From CAYPLH01 sp964411505 (lineage in GTDB: Bacteria; Bacillota; Clostridia; CAYPLH01; DUMO01), in NCBI GenBank assembly GCA_964411505.1, contig CAYPLH010000038.1, positions 1-38,690 of the forward strand: DNA of 38,690 bases. Direction: 5' to 3'. Below, piece by piece: positions 26,146-34,414 of this stretch. The notes beneath the pieces were generated by a model that was not told the origin of the DNA, did not search any database, and worked only from the letters and a program-made list of their open reading frames with translations. The position numbers were made by a program, and so were the translations under genes. Within the stretch, counting starts at the first letter, position 1. Every line of letters begins with the position of its first letter.

Positions 26146-26325
26146 CTAAATTAAGCATATTGCAAAAACTAGCAACTCATCTTTTATAGAGCTAAAAGGT
26201 ATCTGATTAAAGATACCTTCATACTTGGTTTTAGTATTAGTATTTGACGAATATACAAATCCACTAGTAAGCGGTAAAACCATTAATAATACTAAAAGCA
26301 ATGACAAATATCTTTTAAATTTCAC
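26146..26325 (-). pseudogene. Orphan signal peptide fragment of a secreted protein
   Basis: A 59-residue frame, read from a GTG at 26325 that follows aggtg at 6 nt (an upstream in-frame GTG lies inside the ribosome site). It begins with KFKRYLSLLLVLLMVLPLTSGFVYSS, a clear Sec signal peptide, then about 35 residues without recognisable domain before a TAG. It looks like the 5' end of a secreted or SLH-type gene whose remainder has been lost. It starts 9 bp after the stop of the truncated SLH gene, so it may once have been the next gene of that operon. It could also be a genuine short secreted peptide, which is less likely. Confidence 0.45.
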
Positions 26326-26334
26326 TTTATTCAC

Positions 26335-27501
26335 CTACTTTTTTAATGATATATATATCTCAATATTTCCACTATTATAGATAAAAACATTAACAGTCCT
26401 ATTGTTTATATCAAAGGTATTAAATGAATAGTTATAACTAGGTTTTTCTTTCATCTGTTTCTTTACTATGTTAAATATCTGTTCGTATTCCTTGCCTAAT
26501 AAATATTCTAAACTAGCTTCAATAAATTCTATATGAGGTTTATAGCTAAATAAATCACGACCATTATAGAGTGAAAACTGATAAGTCAAAAGCTTATCAC
26601 CATCATCAAAACCTTTTAATTGTATATCATGATAAGCCACATATTTAAGCTTTATTGTTGAAAGATCTTGTTTTTCAATAAAAATCTTATCTAGTCTTTT
26701 ATATTCTAAAAAGTCCGTTGAAAAAGACATTTTAGTTTTTGGCATTCCATCCACATAAGATAAGCTTTGACCGAAAAACATAGGACCTGCCTCTATAAGT
26801 TTAGGTATAGTCGCCCTAGCTCTTATAGTAGCATCTAATGTTTTTTCATCATTGTATCTAAAAACGTCATGGAAGTCTTTATCGGAATAATTTGCATATT
26901 TTTCAACCCATTCATATCTATCAAAAGCTGCCTTAAAGTCTATAGGTTCTACTGTTTTGATATACCCATAAACTTCTTCTGCTTTTTTATCTATAAACTT
27001 CAAATAGTCTATAAGTTCTGTTACTGGTTTATTATTTACTATTGGAGCATAAAACACATCATATCCATTTATTCCAGCAAACTTCTCTTTTGAAAAGTAA
27101 AATATATTTTCACTATTTATGTCTATTGGCTTTCTTATTGATGGATTTATTAATCGGTGTATAACTGTTGCCGCTTGTCCTCTAGTTAAAAAACCCAATG
27201 GCTCAAATCTGTTGTTTGCCATTCCTGTTATAATTCCTTTATTGTAGGATGTAACTATACTTTGTGCAAATTTTTCATTTACCTTATGAATATCACTAAC
27301 TAATTTCTGGATATATACTTCCTTTGAACGTTCTCCCCTATCTTCGTTTTTAAGGAGTGCATTTATTATTATGTAGGTAGCCTCTTCTCTTGTTATATCC
27401 CTTTTATAATCACTAAAGTCTGTTTCCTCTATTATCTTTATTTCTATTGCTTTATCAATATAAGCTTTGGACCAAGCATATCTATCAGTTGCGGCTGGAT
27501 G
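26335..27501 (-). pseudogene. 5'-truncated SLH-domain surface protein
   Basis: The frame is open from 27501 (a TGA lies at 27504-27502) to 26335. The first in-frame ATG is only at 27222, in the middle of an SLH repeat, so it is not the true start. Before it, the frame still encodes SLH-type sequence: AWSKAYIDKAIEIK...ITREEATYII, then SDIHKVNEKFAQSIVTSYNKGIITG running into NNRFEPLGFLTRGQAATVI. Thus two SLH repeats precede a roughly 270-residue C-terminal domain of unknown function (ends NVFIYNSGNIEIYISLKK). The signal peptide and first SLH part are missing, cut off at about 27495 where a plus-strand AraC remnant begins. It is probably not expressed, unless the ATG at 27222 is used. Confidence 0.7.
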
Positions 27502-27815
27502 TCACGAAGGCAAAAGAATACATAGACATCCATTGGAGGAGCGATTTTGATCTAGAGAGGCTCACAAAGGTCGTGGGCATGAGTCGTCATCATTTGGCAC
27601 GCCTCTTTAAAAAAAAGTTCGGCATACCACCGTATAGCTATTATCAACAGGTTAAAATCAAAAAGATCAATGACACTCTTGGCGACGAGAGCCTTAGTAT
27701 CAGCCAGGCGTTTGCAGCCTGCGGCGTAGATTACAACAGCAGCTTTGCGTAAGCCTTCAAAAACAAGGTTGGAATGACACCGACACAATACAGAAATGCC
27801 CTAAAGCTCAGATTC
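27492..27815 (+). pseudogene. AraC-family regulator remnant (HTH domain)
   Basis: The plus-strand frame encodes AKEYIDIHWRSDFDLERLTK, VVGMSRHHLARLFKKKFG, SISQAFAACGVDYNSSFA, then a TAA at 27750, then AFKNKVGMTPTQYR in the same frame. This is the complete double helix-turn-helix of an AraC regulator, with a nonsense codon where Arg or Lys is expected before AFK. Nothing upstream of the HTH survives. Its base composition is richer in GC than the truncated SLH gene it abuts. Confidence 0.75.
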
Positions 27816-27905
27816 CCGTACAGATATTCGAACCGAGCGGAGACATGGTTTTTGTCAATGAGGCGACACTCAAAATGTGGAATGTCCGGGATACCTCTTT
27901 AACCC
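27798..27905 (+). pseudogene. PAS-domain remnant
   Basis: In a second plus-strand frame, about 35 residues (IPVQIFEPSGDMVFVNEA, LKMWNVRD) read like the start of a PAS domain. The frame differs from that of the AraC remnant and overlaps its last codons. There is no start codon and no continuation. Confidence 0.45.
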
Positions 27906-28128
27906 TATGTGGTAGGATATGGCCGTGATGCTGGCCAAGTACGCCATGGTAATGGGACTGGAAGCGCCTGCTATAAGCACCGGAGTGGCCTTTGCCGATG
28001 CCGAGAGCATGGCTACCTATGCCAAAGACGCAGTTGCAGCCATGCAGAAGGCCGGAATCATCGGCGGCAAACCGGGCGGGGTGTTTGATCCCAAGGCCGG
28101 TGCAACGCGGTCTGAGGTTTCCACCTTT
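27900..28128 (+). pseudogene. SLH-domain remnant
   Basis: A third plus-strand segment encodes FNPMW, a TAG, then DMAVMLAKYAMVMGLEAP, VAFADAESMATYAKDAVA, AMQKAGIIGGKPGGVFDPKAG and ATRSEVST. This is the end of one SLH repeat and most of the next. The TAG replaces an expected Gln. After SEVST the SLH homology stops abruptly and the downstream frame (to 28215) is unrecognisable. Confidence 0.7.
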
Positions 28129-28272
28129 GCTTTTCCGTATTCGGTTTGCCTTATGGGGTGGTTCACAATTCGAGCAGAATTTGATTTGCGGAGCAGTCTG
28201 AAGCATACTGGTTGATTATTTCTTTTTTCTATTCTGTAATATAAACAAGTTTTATATTTGACTTAACTCTCT

Positions 28273-29418
28273 CTAGTTTAGTAGCTTTCTAATATTTATA
28301 TCTTTTACAAAACTCATCACATTATATAATACAAGTACATCTGTTATTCCATTGTGCTCGATAAATTCATCTATTTCCCCATTATAATAGCGTAAGTCAA
28401 TCATATAGGACATCTCAAAATGATTCACCGCAAAAGGAACAAAAGAATGAGCATAAGAATCTTTAATTACTAAAAGCTTTCTTCCATTTTTATTATTGGT
28501 TTGAATTTCAACTAATGCATTATTACCACCCATATAAACAGAATACTTATCTTTTCCTTCTAACCTTTTTAAATCATATAGAGCATCTGTCTGATCAACC
28601 AAATTATAGGTTAATTGATAATTCATATCTTCTTTGATTTCATATAAATAAATATTATCTGGCTTAAGATCAGTATTAACTTTCGAATGCAATGTTCCAT
28701 AGAATTCATCAGATGCTAAAGAAATCTTAAACTGTTCCATGTCTATGGGTTCAATGCCTACGCTTTTAGCCCATTGCTCATAGGCATAATATGCACCTAG
28801 ACTAGTCCAATGATGATCTGTTCTATAGTAAATATATTCATCCTTGTGCTCCTTCAGGACTTCACTAACATCAATAAAGGTATCATTTAAAATATTTGAT
28901 GTTAATCTGTCCACGTAAGAAGATTGATCATAACCTAAGCCTGCAGCAAAAAAAGGTAATTTATCTGTCAACACTTCAGATGATGTTGGTATAAGCATAA
29001 CTTTAACATAGTCCTTACCAAGCTTTAATCCATATTTCTTAATAAATTCTACTAAATACTCTCTATTCTTATCTGCTTGTTCTTCCGATACATCACTATA
29101 ATTATGCTTTTCAATCAGATAGTCATCTTTTGCAAAATAGACTGAATTAATCTCCTGCTTAAGTATTGCTCTCTCAAGAATAACTTTCATTCCAATCCAT
29201 TGATCTCGTAATATGAACTGATCATTGATATATTCGTCTATCCCATTCATATATTCACCACTTACTAACTTGTCTATTGTGAACTTGGGTACTTCTGCCA
29301 AGTACCTGTTCTCATTTTCAGAAAAAACCTTTGGAGGTGTTGCCAAATTCCATATAATAAATCCCGTCCATACTAAGGCAAATATACTGAAAAATATTTT
29401 GTTAAAGGTAAGTTTCAT
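28273..29418 (-). CDS. DHHW-motif (AlgJ/AlgX-like) O-acetylation protein
   Basis: A 381-residue protein with one N-terminal membrane anchor (about 8-26) and an extracellular SGNH-hydrolase-like domain. The hallmark TDHHWTSLGAYYAYEQW is at residues 200-216, and the conserved KDSYAHSF segment near residue 322 should carry the catalytic Ser. Proteins of this type sit beside MBOAT acyltransferases and move acetyl groups onto extracellular polysaccharides, as AlgJ/AlgX do for alginate. The ATG at 29418 follows tgaggtg. It is the last gene of the ECF-sigma operon, 12 bp after the MBOAT gene. The polymer acetylated is unknown. Confidence 0.85.
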   Translation of the reverse strand: MKLTFNKIFFSIFALVWTGFIIWNLATPPKVFSENENRYLAEVPKFTIDKLVSGEYMNGIDEYINDQFILRDQWIGMKVILERAILKQEINSVYFAKDDYLIEKHNYSDVSEEQADKNREYLVEFIKKYGLKLGKDYVKVMLIPTSSEVLTDKLPFFAAGLGYDQSSYVDRLTSNILNDTFIDVSEVLKEHKDEYIYYRTDHHWTSLGAYYAYEQWAKSVGIEPIDMEQFKISLASDEFYGTLHSKVNTDLKPDNIYLYEIKEDMNYQLTYNLVDQTDALYDLKRLEGKDKYSVYMGGNNALVEIQTNNKNGRKLLVIKDSYAHSFVPFAVNHFEMSYMIDLRYYNGEIDEFIEHNGITDVLVLYNVMSFVKDINIRKLLN

Positions 29419-29430
29419 TCTTTCACCTCA

Positions 29431-30837
29431 TTAAAATCTAAAATATAAAAATGGATTATAGGTACTATCCACCAGATAGGCAACACTTCCAGTGAAAACA
29501 AAAACATAGGCGAAGGTGGCACAGACAAATACATATCGTTTACTTGTATTCTCTGAGGAATCTAACACCTTCTTAAAATGCGGAGTAGAAAAGTAAGCAG
29601 CCAAAGCAAAAATGATACTGTAACTTAATAGATAATATAATGCCTGATGATTATACAAGGGTATATTATTTAATCCGAACATCCCCTTTAGATAATGATT
29701 AGCTGTACTTAGATCCTCAAAGTTGAAGATTACCCAGCTAATCATAACAAGGACAAGCGTATATAAGTGTCTGACTATACTTGGCAGCTTATCTAGAAAC
29801 TTTAACAAAAAGTATTTCTCTGCAATTAATATTACTGCAAAATATAATCCCCAGATAACAAAATTCCAAGAGGCTCCATGCCAAAAACCTGTCAAGGCCC
29901 ATACAATTATTAGATTTCTCAGATGCTTAAGCCTTGAGCTTCTGTTGCCACCAAGGGGGATATACACATAATCACGAAACCATGATCCAAGCGTTATATG
30001 CCAACGACGCCAGAACTCTGTAATGCTTTTAGATATATAGGGGTAGTTGAAATTCTCATCAAAGCTAAGTCCAAATATCCTTGCCAGGCCAATCGCCATA
30101 TCAGAATAACCAGAAAAATCAAAATATATCTGAAATGTGTAGGCTATTATTCCTATCCAATATAAAAGTACAGACACCTCGCCGGCAGTTCCCTCTGATA
30201 TTTGATTCCATATAAGTCCTACATTGTTGGCTATCAAGACCTTTTTCCCTAATCCTATAATAAAACGACGCATTCCGATAGAAAAACTATTGTAAGTAAG
30301 CTTATGATCGTCTAAATCATTTTCTACCGTCACATATCTAACAATTGGTCCAGCTATGATCTGAGGAAACAATGTTGTATAGGCTAGGTAATTATAATAT
30401 TTCTTTTCGCAGCTTGTTGTACCTCTATATACATCAATGGCATATGATATGGACTGAAATGAGTTAAAGGATACTCCTATGGGAAGTATGACTTGTATAA
30501 ATAGAGACTCCAACCCAAATAGTCCAAATATATTATTCATAAAGAAATTGGTATACTTAAAAAATATAAGCACCCCTAAATTGCTACATACTGATATTAA
30601 CATATAAATGCGTCGCTGTTTTTTATTGTCACGGTGCTTTTCCATTAGTTTTGCACATACAAAATCTTCAATGGAAAGCAAAAACATGATAGGAATAAAT
30701 CTAATCTCACCCCATGCATAAAACACAAAGCTAGCTATGATCATAACTAAATTTTTTAGCTTGTCTGGCGCTAGAAAATATATAACTATCATTGCAGGTA
30801 AAAAATAAAACAAAAAAGTTAAGCTACTAAATACCAT
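29431..30837 (-). CDS. MBOAT-family membrane-bound O-acyltransferase (AlgI-like)
   Basis: A 468-residue polytopic membrane protein with 10 or more hydrophobic segments. The MBOAT signatures are present: QIIAGPIVR, YFDFSGYSDMAIGLARIFG, FWRRWHITLGSWFRDYVYIPLGGNR, and the catalytic His in ALTGFWHGASWNFVIWG. It moves acetyl groups across the membrane for O-acetylation of a cell-surface polymer, together with the DHHW protein encoded just downstream. The ribosome site is gaggg before the ATG at 30837, 13 bp after the DUF4358-like lipoprotein gene. Confidence 0.92.
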   Translation of the reverse strand: MVFSSLTFLFYFLPAMIVIYFLAPDKLKNLVMIIASFVFYAWGEIRFIPIMFLLSIEDFVCAKLMEKHRDNKKQRRIYMLISVCSNLGVLIFFKYTNFFMNNIFGLFGLESLFIQVILPIGVSFNSFQSISYAIDVYRGTTSCEKKYYNYLAYTTLFPQIIAGPIVRYVTVENDLDDHKLTYNSFSIGMRRFIIGLGKKVLIANNVGLIWNQISEGTAGEVSVLLYWIGIIAYTFQIYFDFSGYSDMAIGLARIFGLSFDENFNYPYISKSITEFWRRWHITLGSWFRDYVYIPLGGNRSSRLKHLRNLIIVWALTGFWHGASWNFVIWGLYFAVILIAEKYFLLKFLDKLPSIVRHLYTLVLVMISWVIFNFEDLSTANHYLKGMFGLNNIPLYNHQALYYLLSYSIIFALAAYFSTPHFKKVLDSSENTSKRYVFVCATFAYVFVFTGSVAYLVDSTYNPFLYFRF

Positions 30838-30850
30838 TTTAATCCCTCAT

Positions 30851-31438
30851 TTATTTGAAGAGGCTATTAAAAGCATTGACACCCTTTTCTACTTCATCTT
30901 CTGCGAACTGCTTCGCTTCCTCTTCGTTAGCATCCATATTCTCATTAATAGCACCTACCATTAGGAAACATACAAAATCCCCGTTACGTACTATCTTAGT
31001 TGCATTTATCTTAGGTAAATTCATAGGGTACTGGAAAGTATCATTAACTTTATTTTCCTTGGCAGTAATCAAAGCGGCTTCTACATCATCTACCCTTCCT
31101 TCTGTGGCCTTTACTATAACCACTCTGTCTGCATGAGTACTTATCATAGGCAGTTCTGCTTTTACCGCTTCATACATGTCAGGAGTAAGACCAAATTCCA
31201 TTTCTAATAATTCAGGGTCAATCTCCATATTTGGAAGATAATTTTCTCCGTAAGCTGCTTTAATTGCATTTAATATATCATCAACTGTAATTTCTGTGTT
31301 ATTAGTACTATCATCATTTCCAGTTTCAGTTGATGAAGGTATATCATTTGATGGGCCTTTGGTATCTTCATTGGAACATCCTGTTATAAATGATAATGTC
31401 AAAGCCATAGTTAATATAATAATTAATATTTTTTTCAT
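30851..31438 (-). CDS. DUF4358-like lipoprotein
   Basis: A 195-residue lipoprotein with signal peptide and lipobox (SFITGC, Cys21), then a Ser/Thr/Asn-rich linker (about 22-50). A C-terminal domain follows, with ADRVVIVKATEGRVDDVEAAL and IVRNGDFVCFLMVGA, which fits the DUF4358 family often found beside MBOAT/DHHW genes in Clostridia. The molecular function is unknown; it may assist the acetylation machinery outside the cell (context inference). The ribosome site is aagga. Confidence 0.78.
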   Translation of the reverse strand: MKKILIIILTMALTLSFITGCSNEDTKGPSNDIPSSTETGNDDSTNNTEITVDDILNAIKAAYGENYLPNMEIDPELLEMEFGLTPDMYEAVKAELPMISTHADRVVIVKATEGRVDDVEAALITAKENKVNDTFQYPMNLPKINATKIVRNGDFVCFLMVGAINENMDANEEEAKQFAEDEVEKGVNAFNSLFK

Positions 31439-31462
31439 AATTTTAGTCCTTCTTTCTTTTAG

Positions 31463-32044
31463 TTAATTTGATTTGCCTAAGATTTCATTGGTTATTATTT
31501 CACCATATGGGTTAATAAAGCTATTGCTATCAGTCTCCCATACAAAGATGTCCATAACTGGGATATCCTTGGAGTCAACGTCAATAAACGCAATGGCTGA
31601 CTGATCTGCAGTCAAACCAATTACATCGCTATTTAAATAATTTGATAATTTGGACTCGTTTCCAGAGTCCTTATAGATTTTCACTATATCTATAGTTATA
31701 ACATCATTTTCATACTTTGCCCTAATTTCAACTATATCTGTTGCTTGTTCCATTAATTGATCCGTATATTGAATCATTCTAAAATTACTTGGTACAGGTT
31801 GGTTATCAATCTGCTTATTAATATCTATATAGTTATTAATATATAGGGCAGAAGATAAGAGCAGCAAAAAACTTGCAACTAAACCAGTATATTTTACATA
31901 CTTAGAAGAATAAGTATGTTGATTTTGAGTTGGCTCATTATAATTCTCCTTGTGTTTTAAATCATGATCTAACGTAGAAATAGGTGATTGTAACTTCTCA
32001 GCCTTCGCATATATACCGTCCAAAAACTCACGATCAGACTTCAT
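31463..32044 (-). CDS. Probable anti-sigma factor (single-pass membrane protein)
   Basis: A 193-residue protein with a cytoplasmic N-terminal part (1-50), one membrane helix (about 52-72, LVASFLLLLSSALYI) and an extracellular C-terminal domain of about 120 residues. Its ATG at 32044 overlaps the end of the ECF sigma gene by 11 bp, so translation is coupled. Position and topology suggest it is the anti-sigma factor. The zinc HxxxCxxC anti-sigma motif is absent, so the call rests on context. No homology-level assignment can be made by eye. Confidence 0.6.
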   Translation of the reverse strand: MKSDREFLDGIYAKAEKLQSPISTLDHDLKHKENYNEPTQNQHTYSSKYVKYTGLVASFLLLLSSALYINNYIDINKQIDNQPVPSNFRMIQYTDQLMEQATDIVEIRAKYENDVITIDIVKIYKDSGNESKLSNYLNSDVIGLTADQSAIAFIDVDSKDIPVMDIFVWETDSNSFINPYGEIITNEILGKSN

Positions 32045-32582
32045 AGGTATAACCCCCTTTCTCCATAATCTGTTTTAATCGTTTTTTAGCACGGTGTGAC
32101 AGCACCTTAATTGATGATACTGGTTTTTCCATAATTTTTGCGGTTTCGGCCAATGATAGCCCATTTAAATCAATCAAAATAATAACTTGACGATATTCTG
32201 GCTTTAACTCATTTATATGTTTTTTTAAAATGGCCATATCATCCCTTTTAAATATTATATCCGCTAGAGAATTGGTGTCACTTAAGTCAGCCTCTTTCAA
32301 TGGAATAGTTTGATATTTGGATTCCTTTCTAATAAAATCAATAGCACGTCTTTTACCCAGCATAAACAAAAATGTTTTAAAAACATAATCTGTAGAGTAT
32401 TGCTCCGGCTTAATATATATATATGCAAAAACCTCCTGCGCAATATCTTCAGCTATTTGATAGCTCTTGACATACTGCATTATAAAATAAACCAAACTAT
32501 GACGATATCGTATTACAAGCTCTTCAAAGGATGGTATATCACCCTCCAAGAAGGAATAATACAGTGATTTGTCAGAAATCAT
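32034..32582 (-). CDS. ECF-type RNA polymerase sigma factor
   Basis: A 182-residue sigma-70 family protein of the small ECF type. Region 2 is about 25-75 (YFIMQYVKSYQIAEDIAQEVFAYIY, with the DIAQEVF core). Region 4 is about 115-175, with the helix-turn-helix GLSLAETAKIMEKPVSSIKVLSHRAKKRLKQIM. There is no region 1 or 3. gaggtg lies 10 nt before the ATG at 32582. It heads the operon anti-sigma / DUF4358-like / MBOAT / DHHW and has an ECF-type promoter in front, so it most likely drives its own operon in response to an envelope signal. Confidence 0.92.
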   Translation of the reverse strand: MISDKSLYYSFLEGDIPSFEELVIRYRHSLVYFIMQYVKSYQIAEDIAQEVFAYIYIKPEQYSTDYVFKTFLFMLGKRRAIDFIRKESKYQTIPLKEADLSDTNSLADIIFKRDDMAILKKHINELKPEYRQVIILIDLNGLSLAETAKIMEKPVSSIKVLSHRAKKRLKQIMEKGGYTYEV

Positions 32583-32626
32583 ATGAAGTGCACCTCGTTT
32601 GACTTTCTTTTGTTTGATACTAATTA

Positions 32627-32652
32627 TTCGTTAAATATTCTAAAAGGTTACA
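32627..32652 (-). promoter_or_regulatory. ECF-type autoregulatory promoter
   Basis: Minus-strand TGTAAC (32652-32647), 16 nt, CGAA (32630-32627). This is the AAC -35 and CG-type -10 pattern of Bacillus-type ECF sigma promoters at the usual spacing, about 45 nt before the sigma start codon. Confidence 0.6.
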
Positions 32653-32921
32653 TATAAAAATAAATTTTATATTTTACTTTTATCAATGTAGTTGAAACCA
32701 CACATAAAACTTTGCCTTTTATGTTGTCCTCTGAATTTTAGTCCGCTATTACCAGATACAAGTACATTAAAAAAAGGATCTGAAAGTTCATTACTCATAT
32801 TTCTATTGATATACAATCTCTAATCATTGATCATAGGTTAGATATTTAGACATAATCTGCCTCCGTTATCTAGCCACCAGCTAAATAACCGTACCATGAA
32901 ATGAAATAAATATCAAACAAA
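32653..32921 (-). pseudogene. Intergenic region with possible IS30-type transposase start remnant
   Basis: Most of the region is AT-rich and holds no gene. On the minus strand, an ATG at 32853 follows ggaggcag and reads MSKYLTYDQ, TGA, LEI. This resembles the N-terminus of IS30-family transposases with one nonsense codon, after which homology is lost. Only about 13 codons remain, so this is weak. Confidence 0.3.
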
Positions 32922-32948
32922 AGGAAAGCCAACTTATTTGACTTTCCT
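32910..32948 (-). terminator. Terminator of the XRE regulator gene
   Basis: An 11-bp stem (AGGAAAG arm, one G-U pair, loop of 5), followed on the minus strand by TTTTGTTTG. It lies about 175 bp past the XRE stop; 32949-33122 holds no gene. Confidence 0.6.
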
Positions 32949-33122
32949 AAATGTAACTATCAATTATAAAATTTATGTAAGGTGAAATTCCATACCTTTA
33001 ATACCAAACATTTACATTGAACATTTAGAAAAAATCGTCATCAAGCTATGGATTTTTATTTTTCAATTAAGGGTTTTCTTTTAAATTATCCATTGCCCAT
33101 TATAAAATATGTTTTACTCTTT

Positions 33123-33521
33123 TCATTCGCTAGTATTATTTTTCTTTTCCATATCTCTTATAAACTGTTTCCAATCATCTTCACTTATCTTTCCTGCGTT
33201 AGATTGCCTTAAGGCGAGTCTCGCCATATCCCCTATTTCACCATACATCATGATATCTTCGATATCCGATGGCACCTCACCGCGATCCCTGGCTGCAAGG
33301 TCATACATCATTGCTTTTTCTTCATCATCGAGATCAAATAGTTCTGCAAACAGTTCCATCTTGTCCTTATCAAAGGGCTTCCTTCTGTTATTTTCAACAT
33401 CGCTTAGAAATGAAAGAGATATTCCGAGCATTTTAGAAACTTCTTTTAGTGTTAGTTCATCTGGATGTTCTTGTCTCTTCTTCTTAATGAAATCTCCAAA
33501 CCTAATATACTTTTCTCTCAC
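33123..33521 (-). CDS. XRE-family helix-turn-helix transcriptional regulator
   Basis: A 132-residue DNA-binding protein. The HTH (about 8-65) has LTLKEVSKMLGISLSFLSDVENNRRKP, a classic lambda-repressor/XRE helix pair. The C-terminal half is acidic and helical (DDEEKAMMYDLAARDRGEVPSDIEDIM), the form often seen in regulators that pair with toxin or defence genes. The start is a GTG at 33521 (aggagg 8 nt upstream); an in-frame GTG at 33530 overlaps the ribosome site. It has its own promoter and terminator. It probably regulates itself and perhaps the neighbouring SEC-C/unknown pair (inference). Confidence 0.85.
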   Translation of the reverse strand: MREKYIRFGDFIKKKRQEHPDELTLKEVSKMLGISLSFLSDVENNRRKPFDKDKMELFAELFDLDDEEKAMMYDLAARDRGEVPSDIEDIMMYGEIGDMARLALRQSNAGKISEDDWKQFIRDMEKKNNTSE

Positions 33522-33615
33522 GATTTGCACCTCCTTTCATTCTGAGGTGAACTGTTGAAAATAATATTCTCTCGTTCATCTTTTATCATTTACTCATGTT
33601 TGACCTTATAGCGTA

Positions 33616-33644
33616 ATTCTACTACAAAAAAATGTTGTGGTCAA
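33616..33644 (-). promoter_or_regulatory. Promoter of the XRE regulator gene
   Basis: Minus-strand TTGACC (33644-33639), 17 nt, TAGAAT (33621-33616), about 95 nt before the GTG start. Confidence 0.5.
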
Positions 33645-33673
33645 TACCCATTTCACAGATTTGCGTAAAAATT

Positions 33674-34390
33674 TTATTTCGAATACATCACTTCAGGAAG
33701 TTCATCCCAAAATTGAATAATTGCATCACAGTAAATCTCATACTCACTGTCATCGATATTAAGTACTCGTTCACCAAGTGTTGTTTTGTACAAATCAAGC
33801 AAATCAGTTGATATAATTCCTGCATCAAAGTAGTCTGGCCTTAGTTCTTTCAACTTTGTAGCAGACCAACCTTCTCCATGTTTAATTACATTAGCCAGTA
33901 GTCTTAGTTCTTCAATCTTAGACCAGGAAATGAGCTTCTCTAAGTCTTGTCCAAACTCATTGAACTCTTCTTTTATATCATCGATTCCACGGGTGCAGAA
34001 GCCTGCAAAACCAACGTCATTACCCTTCTTATCGATAAATTTATGAGTCCTCGTCACTTCTTCATAGACAAATTTTCTAACTTGCTGTTCCCAGAATTGA
34101 TATAGGGTTGAGATCCACATTAATCTCATATTGTACTGCATGAGTGACATACTCTCATAATATTCGAGTCCTGCTTCCCATGCCATCTCTGCATAGTCTG
34201 CAGGATCATCGCTCTCAGGATTAAAATACCTTCCAAGATCCTCATATTTCTCATCAGCAATAGCCTGTGACTCTTCCTCTAACGATGAGAATATTGGCAT
34301 AATCCTTTCATGATAAGTCTTGGCAAAGGTCTCAAATGGTTCTTTCAGCATTTTTCGTATTCGATTATCTAAATACAACTGTGCTCTCAT
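33674..34390 (-). CDS. Unknown helical protein, HEPN-like in places
   Basis: A 238-residue soluble protein I do not recognise. It is almost entirely predictable as alpha-helix: an amphipathic N-terminal half (YHERIMPIFSSLEEESQAIADEKYEDL), a Trp/Tyr-rich middle (MWISTLYQFWEQQVRKFVYEE) and a conserved-looking LRLLANVIKHGEGWSATKL with Arg163, Asn167 and His171. The Arg...N-x-x-K-H arrangement recalls HEPN RNases, but the Arg-His spacing (7) is one longer than the usual R-x4-6-H, so the assignment is tentative. ggtggtg precedes the ATG at 34390. It lies 24 bp after the SEC-C gene, so the two are likely cotranscribed and act together. Confidence 0.75.
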   Translation of the reverse strand: MRAQLYLDNRIRKMLKEPFETFAKTYHERIMPIFSSLEEESQAIADEKYEDLGRYFNPESDDPADYAEMAWEAGLEYYESMSLMQYNMRLMWISTLYQFWEQQVRKFVYEEVTRTHKFIDKKGNDVGFAGFCTRGIDDIKEEFNEFGQDLEKLISWSKIEELRLLANVIKHGEGWSATKLKELRPDYFDAGIISTDLLDLYKTTLGERVLNIDDSEYEIYCDAIIQFWDELPEVMYSK

Positions 34391-34414
34391 AGTTTCACCA
34401 CCAATTAAAATGAC

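Noticed and set aside
26335..27222. An intact 295-aa protein starting at the ATG at 27222
   Set aside because: The frame continues upstream with SLH sequence, and this ATG falls inside an SLH repeat. There is no good ribosome site, so the gene is called truncated.
27808..28206. Minus-strand 132-aa open frame opposite the SLH remnant
   Set aside because: It is the antisense shadow of the SLH/PAS remnants, with no ribosome site and composition unlike a protein.
32653..32921. Complete insertion sequence in the gap before the sigma operon
   Set aside because: Only about 13 transposase-like codons with a stop are visible, and no terminal inverted repeats or target duplications were found. Kept only as a low-confidence remnant.
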